Source of the DNA: Flavobacterium phycosphaerae
GTDB taxonomy: Bacteria > Bacteroidota > Bacteroidia > Flavobacteriales > Flavobacteriaceae
Direction: 5' to 3'
Assembly (NCBI RefSeq): GCF_010119235.1
Contig: NZ_JAAATZ010000001.1
Location: 1,580,501 to 1,644,500, forward strand
DNA length: 64,000 bases
Shown piece after piece: positions 25,242-33,051 of this stretch; the stretch's first letter is position 1, and each line of letters begins with the position of its first letter. The position numbers were made by a program, and so were the translations under genes. The notes beneath the pieces are model-generated. The model made no database searches and had not been told where the DNA came from. It was given only the letters and a program-made list of their open reading frames with translations.

Positions 25242-26444
25242 ATGGAAGCATACATCATAGACGGAGTTCGAACTCCCATCGGAAGTTATCAAGGCACACT
25301 GGCATCGGTTCGCCCCGATGATTTAGGAGCTTTGGTTATTAAAACCGTAACCGATAACAATCCAAACATCCCAAAAGATGCTTATGACGATGTCATCATG
25401 GGTTGTGCCAATCAAGCCGGTGAAGATAACCGCAACGTAGCCCGTATGTCGCTACTTTTAGCAGGATTACCGTATACCGTTCCCGGAGAAACCGTAAACC
25501 GTTTGTGCAGTTCGGGTTTATCAGCTATAATCAATGCAAGCAGAGCCATCAAAGCCGGAGACGGGCATGTGTTCATCGCCGGTGGTATCGAAAACATGAC
25601 GCGTGGCCCATTGGTTGTTTCAAAACCATCTGCTGCTTATGGAACCGACAGTAAAATGTACGACAGTAGTTTCGGCTGGCGTTTCATCAATCCAAAAATG
25701 CATGAGATGTACGGCACCGATGCTATGGGTGAAACCGCCGAAAACTTAGTTGAAAAATATAACATCACCCGAGAGGATCAAGATGTTTTTGCATTAAACA
25801 GCCAACAAAAAGCTGCCGCAGCTCAGGCCTCAGGAAGATTAGCCAAAGAAATAGTTACAGTTGAAATTCCGCAACGCAAAGGAGATGCGATTCAGTTTTC
25901 CAAAGATGAATTTATCAAACCAATCACTTCAATGGAAGGTTTGGCTAAACTGCGTCCCGCCTTCAAAAAAGAAGGAAGCGTAACTGCCGGAAATGCCTCC
26001 GGATTAAACGACGGAGCAGCAGCTACCATCATCGCATCCGAAGAAGCTGTAAAAAAATATAATCTAAAACCATTGGCCCGAATTGTAAGTTCGGCTGTGG
26101 TAGGAGTAGAGCCCAGAATCATGGGTATCGGTCCTGTTGAAGCCACAAGTAAAGCTTTAGCCAAAGCCGGTTTAACCTTAGACCAAATTGATATTATCGA
26201 ATTAAATGAAGCCTTTGCCGCACAGGCTTTGGCATGTACAAGAGCATGGGGAATTGCCGATAACGACCCAAGACTGAATCCAAACGGAGGTTCAATTGCT
26301 ATTGGACATCCACTTGGAGTAACTGGTGCCAGAATAGCCTATTCTGCTGCGTTGGAATTACAGTTGACAGGAAAACGATATGCCTTAATTACGATGTGTA
26401 TCGGAGTGGGACAAGGCTATGCAGCTATTATTGAAAGAGTATAA
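25242..26444 (+). CDS. paaJ: 3-oxoadipyl-CoA / 3-oxo-5,6-didehydrosuberyl-CoA thiolase PaaJ
   Basis: A 400-residue thiolase with nucleophile Cys in ETVNRLCSSGLSAI (about 89), His in GGSIAIGHPLGVTGARI (about 355) and the second Cys in ITMCIGVGQGYAAI (about 386). It cleaves the two beta-keto intermediates of the pathway, giving acetyl-CoA and finally succinyl-CoA. Length is normal. It lies between repeat copy C (56 bases upstream) and paaZ (25 bases downstream). Confidence 0.95.
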   Translation: MEAYIIDGVRTPIGSYQGTLASVRPDDLGALVIKTVTDNNPNIPKDAYDDVIMGCANQAGEDNRNVARMSLLLAGLPYTVPGETVNRLCSSGLSAIINASRAIKAGDGHVFIAGGIENMTRGPLVVSKPSAAYGTDSKMYDSSFGWRFINPKMHEMYGTDAMGETAENLVEKYNITREDQDVFALNSQQKAAAAQASGRLAKEIVTVEIPQRKGDAIQFSKDEFIKPITSMEGLAKLRPAFKKEGSVTAGNASGLNDGAAATIIASEEAVKKYNLKPLARIVSSAVVGVEPRIMGIGPVEATSKALAKAGLTLDQIDIIELNEAFAAQALACTRAWGIADNDPRLNPNGGSIAIGHPLGVTGARIAYSAALELQLTGKRYALITMCIGVGQGYAAIIERV

Positions 26445-26469
26445 AGATTACTGAACTAAATTCAGCACA

Positions 26470-28965
26470 ATGAATAAAATACAAAATTACGTTTTAGGAA
26501 ATTGGACTTCAGGAGCCGGAGAAGGAGTGCCGTTGTTTGATTCGGTAACGGGTGAAATCGTAGGACATGCTTCTACGCAAGGCTTGGACTTCGCCGAAAT
26601 TCTGCATTACGGAAGAACCAAAGGCGGTGAGAAACTCCGTAAAATGACCTTTCAGGAGCGCGGTAACATGCTCAAAAGTTTGGCCATGTATTTGACCAAA
26701 CGCAAAGAACAATTCTACGAAATTAGTTATAGAACCGGAGCGACACGAGTAGACAGTTGGATTGATATTGAAGGCGGTTTCGGAAACTTGTTTGCCAACG
26801 CTTCGTTGCGAAAATTATTCCCCAACCAATCCTATCACGTAGAAGGCGACCCTATCGATTTGTCTCGAGGCGGTCGTTTTATGGCGCATCATATTTTGGT
26901 TCCCAAAAGAGGAGTAGCGGTGCACATCAACGCCTTCAACTTTCCGATTTGGGGCATGTTGGAAAAATGTGCGGTGAACTGGATGGCCGGGATGCCGGCC
27001 GTAGTGAAACCGGCAACATCGACATCCTATTTAACTGAAGCTGTCGTTCGAGAAATCATAGCTTCGAATATTTTACCCGAAGGCGCCTTGCAATTAATCT
27101 GCGGCTCAGCCAATACGTTGATTGATACTGTGGAGAGCCAGGATGTAGTTACGTTTACGGGTTCAGCATCAACCGGACGCATGTTAAAAGCGCATCCAAG
27201 AATCATCAACGAAGCGGTACCATTCAATATGGAAGCGGATTCATTAAATGCCTCAATTTTAGGAGAAGATGCCGTGCCGGGAACACCCGAGTTTGATTTG
27301 TTCATCAGTCAGGCTCGAAGTGAAATCACGGTAAAATGCGGTCAAAAATGTACCGCTATCCGCCGAATGATTGTTCCCGAAAACTTAATGGATGAGGTGC
27401 AAATGGCACTCGGAAAAGCGTTAGACAAAGTAACCATTGGTGACCCAAGACAAAAAGAAGTCCGCATGGGTGCTTTGGTTTCTAAAGACCAAGTAACCGA
27501 AGTTAAAAGCAGGGTTTCGGAAATTGCCAAAACAGCTTCGATTGTTTACGGTGATTTTGACCGATTAAATCTAATCGGAGCCGATGACAAAGGGGCTTTT
27601 ATCAGCCCGATGTTGTTGCGTGAAGATCATCCGTTCAAAAATATAGCTGTGCACGAAACCGAAGCTTTCGGTCCGGTTTCCACCCTGATGCCTTATAAAA
27701 ACTTAGACGAAGCCATCGAACTGGCCCAAATGGGGAAAGGATCGCTAGTGTCTTCTATTGTTACCAATTCAGATGAAACAGCAAAAGAATATGTGGTCAA
27801 TGCGGCCACCCATCACGGAAGAATTTTGGTATTGAATCGTGAAAATGCCAAACAAAGTACGGGTCACGGTTCGCCACTACCATTGTTAGTTCACGGTGGT
27901 CCGGGTCGTGCCGGAGGCGGAGAAGAAATGGGTGGTGTTCGAGGTATTAAACATTATATGCAACGTTGTGCAATCCAAGGTTCACCAACGACACTAACTG
28001 AAATCACAGGTATTTACCAACCAAATTCAGCCTATAAAGAAATCACTCAGCATCCGTTCCAATACCATTGGGAGGATATTCAACCGGGTATGTCTTTACG
28101 CACTCATAACCGTACCGTGACGGATACCGATATCATCAATTTTGCCAATATCACTTGGGATCATTTCTACGCCCATACCGATATCACTTCATTGGATGGT
28201 AGTATTTTCAAAAAACGGACGGCACACGGGTATTTTATTTTAGCCGCTGCGGCGGGGTTGTTTGTATACCCAAATAAAGGTCCGGTGGCTGCTAATTACG
28301 GTTTGGAAGAATGTCGATTCTTACGCCCGATTTACCATAATGACACGGTGTATGTTCGCTTAACGTGCAAACAAAAAGTCGATAGAGATGTCGCTTCAGC
28401 CGAGCATCCGAGCGGCATTGTAAAATGGTTCGTAGAAGTTTTTGATACCAATGACGAATTAGTAGCAGTAGCAACTATTTTGACCATGGTTCAGAAAAAG
28501 CAAGAAGTTTTAGTAGAAATGACCGATGAAAAAATAGCAGAATGTATCAACAAATTAACCGCTGATGCTAAACCGCAATGGGGCATTTTAACCCCACAAC
28601 ATTTGTTGGAACATTTGGAGCAAGGCTATCGCATCATGTCGGGTGAAATTCAAGATTTTGACATTGCCACCCCGGAGAAGATTTTAGACAAGGTGCATAA
28701 TTCATTATACAATTACGAAAAGTTCCCACGAGGTACCAAGTTTCCAACGATGAAGAAAGATGAACTGGAAGATTTAGTTCATCCTGATTTTGAAACAGCC
28801 AAAGTGAAATTTTTCGAAGTCAGAGAAAGCTATACAGTCTTCTTCAAGGAGAATCCGGAAGCGGTTATGAAAAACATGGTTTTCGGGGAATTGAACCGTT
28901 ACGAATCGTATTTATTAGAACGAAAACATTTGAATCATCATTTCGAGCAATTCGGAATTTTATAA
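26470..28965 (+). CDS. paaZ: PaaZ: oxepin-CoA hydrolase / aldehyde dehydrogenase with extra C-terminal DUF1569-like domain
   Basis: An 831-residue protein; E. coli PaaZ has about 680. The N-terminal aldehyde dehydrogenase domain (1-510) has its catalytic Cys in GQKCTAIRR (about 294) and FTGSASTGR. The R-hydratase (MaoC) domain (about 530-675) has the Asp and His of WDHFYAHTD (about 563 and 568) that open the oxepin ring. The last 150 residues or so are extra: WGILTPQHLLEHLEQG through KHLNHHFEQFGIL fits the DinB-like DUF1569 family. So this is a three-domain fusion in one unbroken frame. Confidence 0.93.
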   Translation: MNKIQNYVLGNWTSGAGEGVPLFDSVTGEIVGHASTQGLDFAEILHYGRTKGGEKLRKMTFQERGNMLKSLAMYLTKRKEQFYEISYRTGATRVDSWIDIEGGFGNLFANASLRKLFPNQSYHVEGDPIDLSRGGRFMAHHILVPKRGVAVHINAFNFPIWGMLEKCAVNWMAGMPAVVKPATSTSYLTEAVVREIIASNILPEGALQLICGSANTLIDTVESQDVVTFTGSASTGRMLKAHPRIINEAVPFNMEADSLNASILGEDAVPGTPEFDLFISQARSEITVKCGQKCTAIRRMIVPENLMDEVQMALGKALDKVTIGDPRQKEVRMGALVSKDQVTEVKSRVSEIAKTASIVYGDFDRLNLIGADDKGAFISPMLLREDHPFKNIAVHETEAFGPVSTLMPYKNLDEAIELAQMGKGSLVSSIVTNSDETAKEYVVNAATHHGRILVLNRENAKQSTGHGSPLPLLVHGGPGRAGGGEEMGGVRGIKHYMQRCAIQGSPTTLTEITGIYQPNSAYKEITQHPFQYHWEDIQPGMSLRTHNRTVTDTDIINFANITWDHFYAHTDITSLDGSIFKKRTAHGYFILAAAAGLFVYPNKGPVAANYGLEECRFLRPIYHNDTVYVRLTCKQKVDRDVASAEHPSGIVKWFVEVFDTNDELVAVATILTMVQKKQEVLVEMTDEKIAECINKLTADAKPQWGILTPQHLLEHLEQGYRIMSGEIQDFDIATPEKILDKVHNSLYNYEKFPRGTKFPTMKKDELEDLVHPDFETAKVKFFEVRESYTVFFKENPEAVMKNMVFGELNRYESYLLERKHLNHHFEQFGIL

Positions 28966-28971
28966 TAATTA

Positions 28972-29051
28972 GGAGCTATTTCCCGCTATCCGTTGCAATC
29001 TTTTATTTTTTAAAGAAAAAAATAAAAGGATTTCCACTACTATCGGGGCTA
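28972..29051 (+). repeat. Dispersed intergenic structured repeat, copy D (TTGCAATC subtype)
   Basis: Begins GGAGCTATTTCCCGC and has CCGTTGCAATC in place of the ACACGGTAG hairpin. An AT-rich inverted repeat (CTTTTATTTTTT with AAAAAAATAAAAG) follows, then ATCGGGGCTA. It lies between paaZ and the second crotonase gene. Confidence 0.8.
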
Positions 29052-29119
29052 GACAAAATAAAAAGAAAATCCGCGTAAATCAGTTAAATCTGTGTCATCC
29101 GTGGCTAAAAAAAAGAATT

Positions 29120-29872
29120 ATGTCAGAAGCATACGTAAAACATAAGATAGAAAACAACATCGCCACCATCGAGTTTTTCCATCCGGAACAAAATTCATTG
29201 CCTGGCAACATTTTGGCGCAATTGGCCAACACGATAACCGAAGTTGGGAACAACAACGATGTCAAAGTAATCATCTTGCAAAGCGGAGGCGACCGTACTT
29301 TTTGTGCCGGCGCCAGTTTTAAAGAATTAATCGCCATTGATGATGCCGCTACCGGAAAAGTATTCTTTTCAGGATTTGCCAACGTAATCAATGCGATGCG
29401 AAAATGTCCGAAATTCATCATCGGGCGTATTCAAGGGAAAACAGTTGGTGGTGGGGTCGGAATTGCCGCTTCAACCGATTATTGTATGGCCACCAAATTT
29501 GCCGCGATTAAGTTAAGCGAATTGAATGTCGGCATCGGACCTTTTGTGGTATCACCGGCAATTGAACGTAAAATGGGCGTTTCGGCCATGTCACAAATAG
29601 CCATTGATGCCAATACCTTTTATGAAGCCTCTTGGGCCAAAGAAAAAGGGTTGTTTGCCCATGTATATGAAAGTATTGAGGAAATGGATGCTGCCGTGCT
29701 GGCCTTTGCTAAGCATCTATGCACCTACAATCCGGAAGCGATGACTGAAATGAAAAAGGTTTTCTGGAGAGGGACTGATGATTGGGACAATCTATTAGCC
29801 GAAAGAGCCGCCATCAGCGGAAGATTGGTGCTGTCTGATTTTACAAAAGAAACATTGAAGAAGTTTAAGTAA
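29120..29872 (+). CDS. paaF: Enoyl-CoA hydratase, probable PaaF
   Basis: A 250-residue crotonase with oxyanion-hole blocks FCAGASFKEL and GKTVGGGVGIAASTDY. The catalytic loop is LSELNVGIGPFVVSPAIERKMG; it lacks the usual second Glu pattern of PaaG and differs from standard hydratases, so the exact reaction is less sure. Given the pathway, hydration of 2,3-didehydroadipyl-CoA (PaaF) is the missing step it could fill. It is flanked by repeat copy D upstream and a 22-bp inverted repeat downstream. Confidence 0.8.
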   Translation: MSEAYVKHKIENNIATIEFFHPEQNSLPGNILAQLANTITEVGNNNDVKVIILQSGGDRTFCAGASFKELIAIDDAATGKVFFSGFANVINAMRKCPKFIIGRIQGKTVGGGVGIAASTDYCMATKFAAIKLSELNVGIGPFVVSPAIERKMGVSAMSQIAIDANTFYEASWAKEKGLFAHVYESIEEMDAAVLAFAKHLCTYNPEAMTEMKKVFWRGTDDWDNLLAERAAISGRLVLSDFTKETLKKFK

Positions 29873-29881
29873 AGTTATAAG

Positions 29882-29944
29882 TTATGAATTATGAGTTATG
29901 AATGGGTAACTCATAATTCATAATTCATAACTCATAATTCATAA
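29882..29944. repeat. Perfect 22-bp inverted repeat of AATTCATAA units
   Basis: The left arm at 29882-29903 and right arm at 29923-29944 are exact reverse complements (22 bp) around a 19-base spacer. Both are built from TTATGAAT/ATTCATAA units. It fills the gap between paaF and paaY. Related AT-rich units occur at 21114-21160 and 63291-63318. Confidence 0.85.
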
Positions 29945-29946
29945 AA

Positions 29947-30543
29947 ATGGTATACGAATTCAAAGGATTTATTCCGGTCATACACGAAAGTAGTTTTATC
30001 CATCCGCAGGCTGCGGTTACGGGTAATGTCATTATTGGGAAAGACGTCTATGTAGGTCCCGGGGCTGCTATTCGTGGCGATTGGGGTGAAATCATTATTG
30101 AAGACGGTTGTAACGTACAGGAAAATTGTACTATTCATATGTTTCCAGGAAAGACGATGGTGTTGAAAGCCGGAGCGCACATCGGTCATGGTGCGATTAT
30201 TCACGGAGCCAACATTGGTGCCAATTGTTTGGTTGGTATGAATGCCGTAATCATGGATGATGTTACCGTAGGCGATGAGTGCATTATCGGAGCTTTGAGT
30301 TTTGTCAAAGCCGGAACCGTGATTCCGAATCGTAAAATTGTAGTCGGAAATCCGGCTGTGGTTGTCAAAGAGGTTTCGGATGAGATGTTGGATTGGAAGA
30401 CCAAAGGAACAGCCTTATACCAACAATTGCCCAAGGAATGCTATGAAACTTTGAGAGCCGTAGAACCGTTACGGGAAATTCCGAAAGACCGACCAACGCA
30501 GGAAGCGTTTTATAAAACATTAGAAGAATTTAGAAAGAAATAA
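29947..30543 (+). CDS. paaY: PaaY-type gamma-carbonic-anhydrase-like thioesterase
   Basis: A 198-residue left-handed beta-helix protein with hexapeptide repeats from about 12 to 150 (VTGNVIIGKDVYVGPGAAIRGDWGE) and three histidines at metal-binding positions (CTIHMF, AHIGHGAIIHGA). PaaY hydrolyses stalled CoA thioesters that would block the pathway. Its start codon follows directly after the 22-bp inverted repeat. Its stop is 1 base before the E2 gene, which ties that dehydrogenase to the paa operon. Confidence 0.9.
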   Translation: MVYEFKGFIPVIHESSFIHPQAAVTGNVIIGKDVYVGPGAAIRGDWGEIIIEDGCNVQENCTIHMFPGKTMVLKAGAHIGHGAIIHGANIGANCLVGMNAVIMDDVTVGDECIIGALSFVKAGTVIPNRKIVVGNPAVVVKEVSDEMLDWKTKGTALYQQLPKECYETLRAVEPLREIPKDRPTQEAFYKTLEEFRKK

Positions 30544-30544
30544 A

Positions 30545-31855
30545 ATGCCGATAATCGAGTTCAAAATGCCCAAGATGGGCGAAAGTATATCCGAAGCAAC
30601 CATCATTACTTGGTTGAAAAACGTAGGTGATTTTGTGGAAGCAGAAGAAACTATCTTAGAAGTGGCTACCGACAAAGTAGACAGCGATGTGCCGTCTCCG
30701 GTATCGGGAACCATTACTGAAATTCGTTTTCACAAAGATGCCGTAGTGGAGGTAGGTACTGTTTTAGCTTTGATTAATTCTAAAGGAGTTCAAGAAGCTG
30801 GATCTGAGCCTAAGGCGAAAGGAGCGGAGCTAACCAAGAAGCCAGAGCTTGTAGAGACGAGTAGAGTTGAAATGCCTTCTAAACCCGTAATACAAAGCAT
30901 AACCCATAAAGCCAATCCAGATGCTTTTATTTCCCCGTTGATTATTTCCATTGCACAAAAAGAAAACCTGTCGATAGAAGAATTGCAAAGCATTCCGGGT
31001 TCGGGAACTGATGGCCGTCTGCAAAAGAGTGACGTGTTTCATTATTTGAAAAACCGTAAATACCCTCTTAAAAGCATTCCAACAACCAATAACCAACAAC
31101 CAACCACTTCAACCTATCCAAAACCCAAAATCAATTTTGTGGAGGGCAAAGACCATATCGTGGAGATGGATCGCATGCGTAAAATGATTGCGGACCACAT
31201 GGTGTATTCGAAACAAACTTCGCCTCACGTGACTTCTTACATTGAAGTGGATGTGACGAATTTGGTGAATTGGCGCAATGAAAATAAAGACAAGTTCCAG
31301 GCAAAATACAACGAGAAACTAACCTTTACCCCGGTATTTGTGCAGGCCGTAGCCAAAGCCATTGTCGACTTTCCTCTGATAAATGTTTCGGTGGATGAAA
31401 AGAATATTATTGTACATAAAGATATCCATATCGGAATGGCAACTGCTTTGCCTTCCGGGAATCTAATTGTTCCTGTGGTAAAAAATGCCAATGAAAAAGA
31501 TTTAGTTGCTTTGGCAAAAGACGTAAATACTTTGGCTGATGCTTCTCGAAATAACAAATTAAAACCCGAACAAATTCAGGGCAGTACGTTTACCATTTCT
31601 AATGTGGGTACCTTTGGCAGTTTGATGGGAACCCCTATTATTAACCAACCCGAGGTGGCTATTTTGGCCCTCGGAATTATCAAAAAACGCCCCGAAGTTA
31701 TTACGACTTCTAAGGGTGATGAAATTGCCATTCGCAGCATGATGTTCCTTTCTCTTTCGTTTGACCATCGTGTGGTAGACGGATTTTTAGGAGGTTCGTT
31801 CCTGCGAAAAGTAGGCGATTACTTAGAACAATTTGACACAACTACAACTTTATAA
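30545..31855 (+). CDS. Dihydrolipoamide acyltransferase (E2) of a 2-oxoacid dehydrogenase
   Basis: A 436-residue E2. The lipoyl domain (about 2-76) has the lipoylated Lys in EVATDKVDSD (about 42). A proline/lysine-rich linker and a peripheral-subunit-binding domain (about 130-170, SPLIISIAQKENLSIEEL) follow, then a catalytic acyltransferase domain (about 205-436) with the HRVVDG active-site block. It transfers the acyl group from E1 to CoA. It is linked to paaY by a 1-base gap and to the aminotransferase by 4 bases. The best guess for substrate is phenylpyruvate or branched-chain keto acids; see findings. Confidence 0.9.
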   Translation: MPIIEFKMPKMGESISEATIITWLKNVGDFVEAEETILEVATDKVDSDVPSPVSGTITEIRFHKDAVVEVGTVLALINSKGVQEAGSEPKAKGAELTKKPELVETSRVEMPSKPVIQSITHKANPDAFISPLIISIAQKENLSIEELQSIPGSGTDGRLQKSDVFHYLKNRKYPLKSIPTTNNQQPTTSTYPKPKINFVEGKDHIVEMDRMRKMIADHMVYSKQTSPHVTSYIEVDVTNLVNWRNENKDKFQAKYNEKLTFTPVFVQAVAKAIVDFPLINVSVDEKNIIVHKDIHIGMATALPSGNLIVPVVKNANEKDLVALAKDVNTLADASRNNKLKPEQIQGSTFTISNVGTFGSLMGTPIINQPEVAILALGIIKKRPEVITTSKGDEIAIRSMMFLSLSFDHRVVDGFLGGSFLRKVGDYLEQFDTTTTL

Positions 31856-31859
31856 TATC

Positions 31860-32930
31860 ATGCAAGATTTAATAACACATTCAATTAAAATAAACAAAGT
31901 CGCACAGTCCAGAGTCAGTCAGGTAGAACTGAACAACAGCATCGTGATGGGAACCCAGTTTACCGATCACATGTTTGTGTGCGATTACCAAAATGGTGAA
32001 TGGAGCAACGCCCGAATTGAACCGTTGGCATTGATTCCGACGCACCCTGCGGCAATGGCTTTGCACTATGGACAAGCTATTTTTGAAGGGATGAAAGCTA
32101 CTTTAGGGAAAGACGGAACGCCTTTGTTATTCCGTCCCGATGAAAATGCCAAGCGTATGAATCACAGTGCCGATCGTATGGGAATGCCTTTGTTTCCGGA
32201 AGATTTGTTTGTGGAAGCCTTAAAGCAATTCACTGCTTTGGAAAAAGATTGGATTCCGACGCAAGAAGGAAGCGCTTTGTATTTGCGTCCGTTTATGTAT
32301 GCCGATGAGCCTTTCATTGGGATGCGTGCGGCTACGAGTTTCAAATTTATTGTTATGGGTTCGCCGGCCGGTCCGTTCTTTAGTCGAAAAATAAAATTGT
32401 ATGCCGAGAAAAAATACGTTCGTGCCGTAAACGGAGGGACAGGGGAAGCCAAAGCTGCCGGGAATTATGCCGGAGCCATTCGTCCGACGGAATACGCCAA
32501 AGCTAAAGGATACGACCAAGTATTATGGTTGGATGCGCAAAACTTTGAAGAAATTCAGGAAGTGGGTACGATGAATATTTTCTTCAAAATAGGAGGCAAG
32601 TTTATTACACCCAATTTGAGCGGTTCTATTTTGGCCGGAATTACGCGTATGAGTGTTATTGATGTGTTACGCGATAAAGGTTTTGAAGTGACGGAACGAC
32701 CGATTACCATTTCTGAAATTATTGAAGCGGATAAGAATGGAACTTTAGAGGAAGCTTTTGGTGCCGGAACCGCTGTTGGTATTGCCATGATTGAAGAAAT
32801 CGGGAACAATGATTTGAGTATTACATTACCAAGTGATAATCCGGTTTCGGTGATGGTGAATGATACCTTGAACGGCATTAAAACTCAAGAAATAGAAGAT
32901 AAGTTTGGTTGGTTAGTTGCCGCCAAATAA
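31860..32930 (+). CDS. ilvE: Branched-chain-type aminotransferase (class IV)
   Basis: A 356-residue fold-type IV aminotransferase of the eukaryote-like BCAT2 length. I start it at the ATG of MQDLITHSIK, 4 bases after the E2 stop; an upstream in-frame ATG would overlap E2. Blocks are LHYGQAIFEGMKA, LYLRPFMY, the PLP Lys in RAVNGGTGEAKAAGNYAG, and VGTMNIFF. BCATs also accept phenylalanine to differing degrees, and its place in the paa operon makes Phe to phenylpyruvate a likely role. The symbol reflects family, not proven substrate. Confidence 0.88.
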   Translation: MQDLITHSIKINKVAQSRVSQVELNNSIVMGTQFTDHMFVCDYQNGEWSNARIEPLALIPTHPAAMALHYGQAIFEGMKATLGKDGTPLLFRPDENAKRMNHSADRMGMPLFPEDLFVEALKQFTALEKDWIPTQEGSALYLRPFMYADEPFIGMRAATSFKFIVMGSPAGPFFSRKIKLYAEKKYVRAVNGGTGEAKAAGNYAGAIRPTEYAKAKGYDQVLWLDAQNFEEIQEVGTMNIFFKIGGKFITPNLSGSILAGITRMSVIDVLRDKGFEVTERPITISEIIEADKNGTLEEAFGAGTAVGIAMIEEIGNNDLSITLPSDNPVSVMVNDTLNGIKTQEIEDKFGWLVAAK

Positions 32931-32960
32931 AGAATACAAGCATACAAATGGTTTGCCGTT

Positions 32961-33039
32961 TAGCCCCGATTGCAACAACTACCGTGTAGTGTGGAAAGCG
33001 GGAATACGGATTCCAAATAAAGCCCGAGCCACTCGCTCC
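32961..33039 (-). repeat. Dispersed intergenic structured repeat, copy E (reversed)
   Basis: On the minus strand it reads GGAGCGAGTGGCTCGGGC ... TTCCCGCTTTCC, then ACTAC-ACG-GTAGT and TTGTTGCAATCGGGGCTA. The hairpin's closing pair is A-T where copies B, C and G have G-C, a compensatory change. It lies between ilvE and the E1 gene. Confidence 0.88.
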
Positions 33040-33051
33040 TAAAATTTAAAA

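Noticed and set aside
29882..29944. AT-rich inverted repeat as a CRISPR array or terminator
   Set aside because: There are no spacers of even length and no T run after the right arm.
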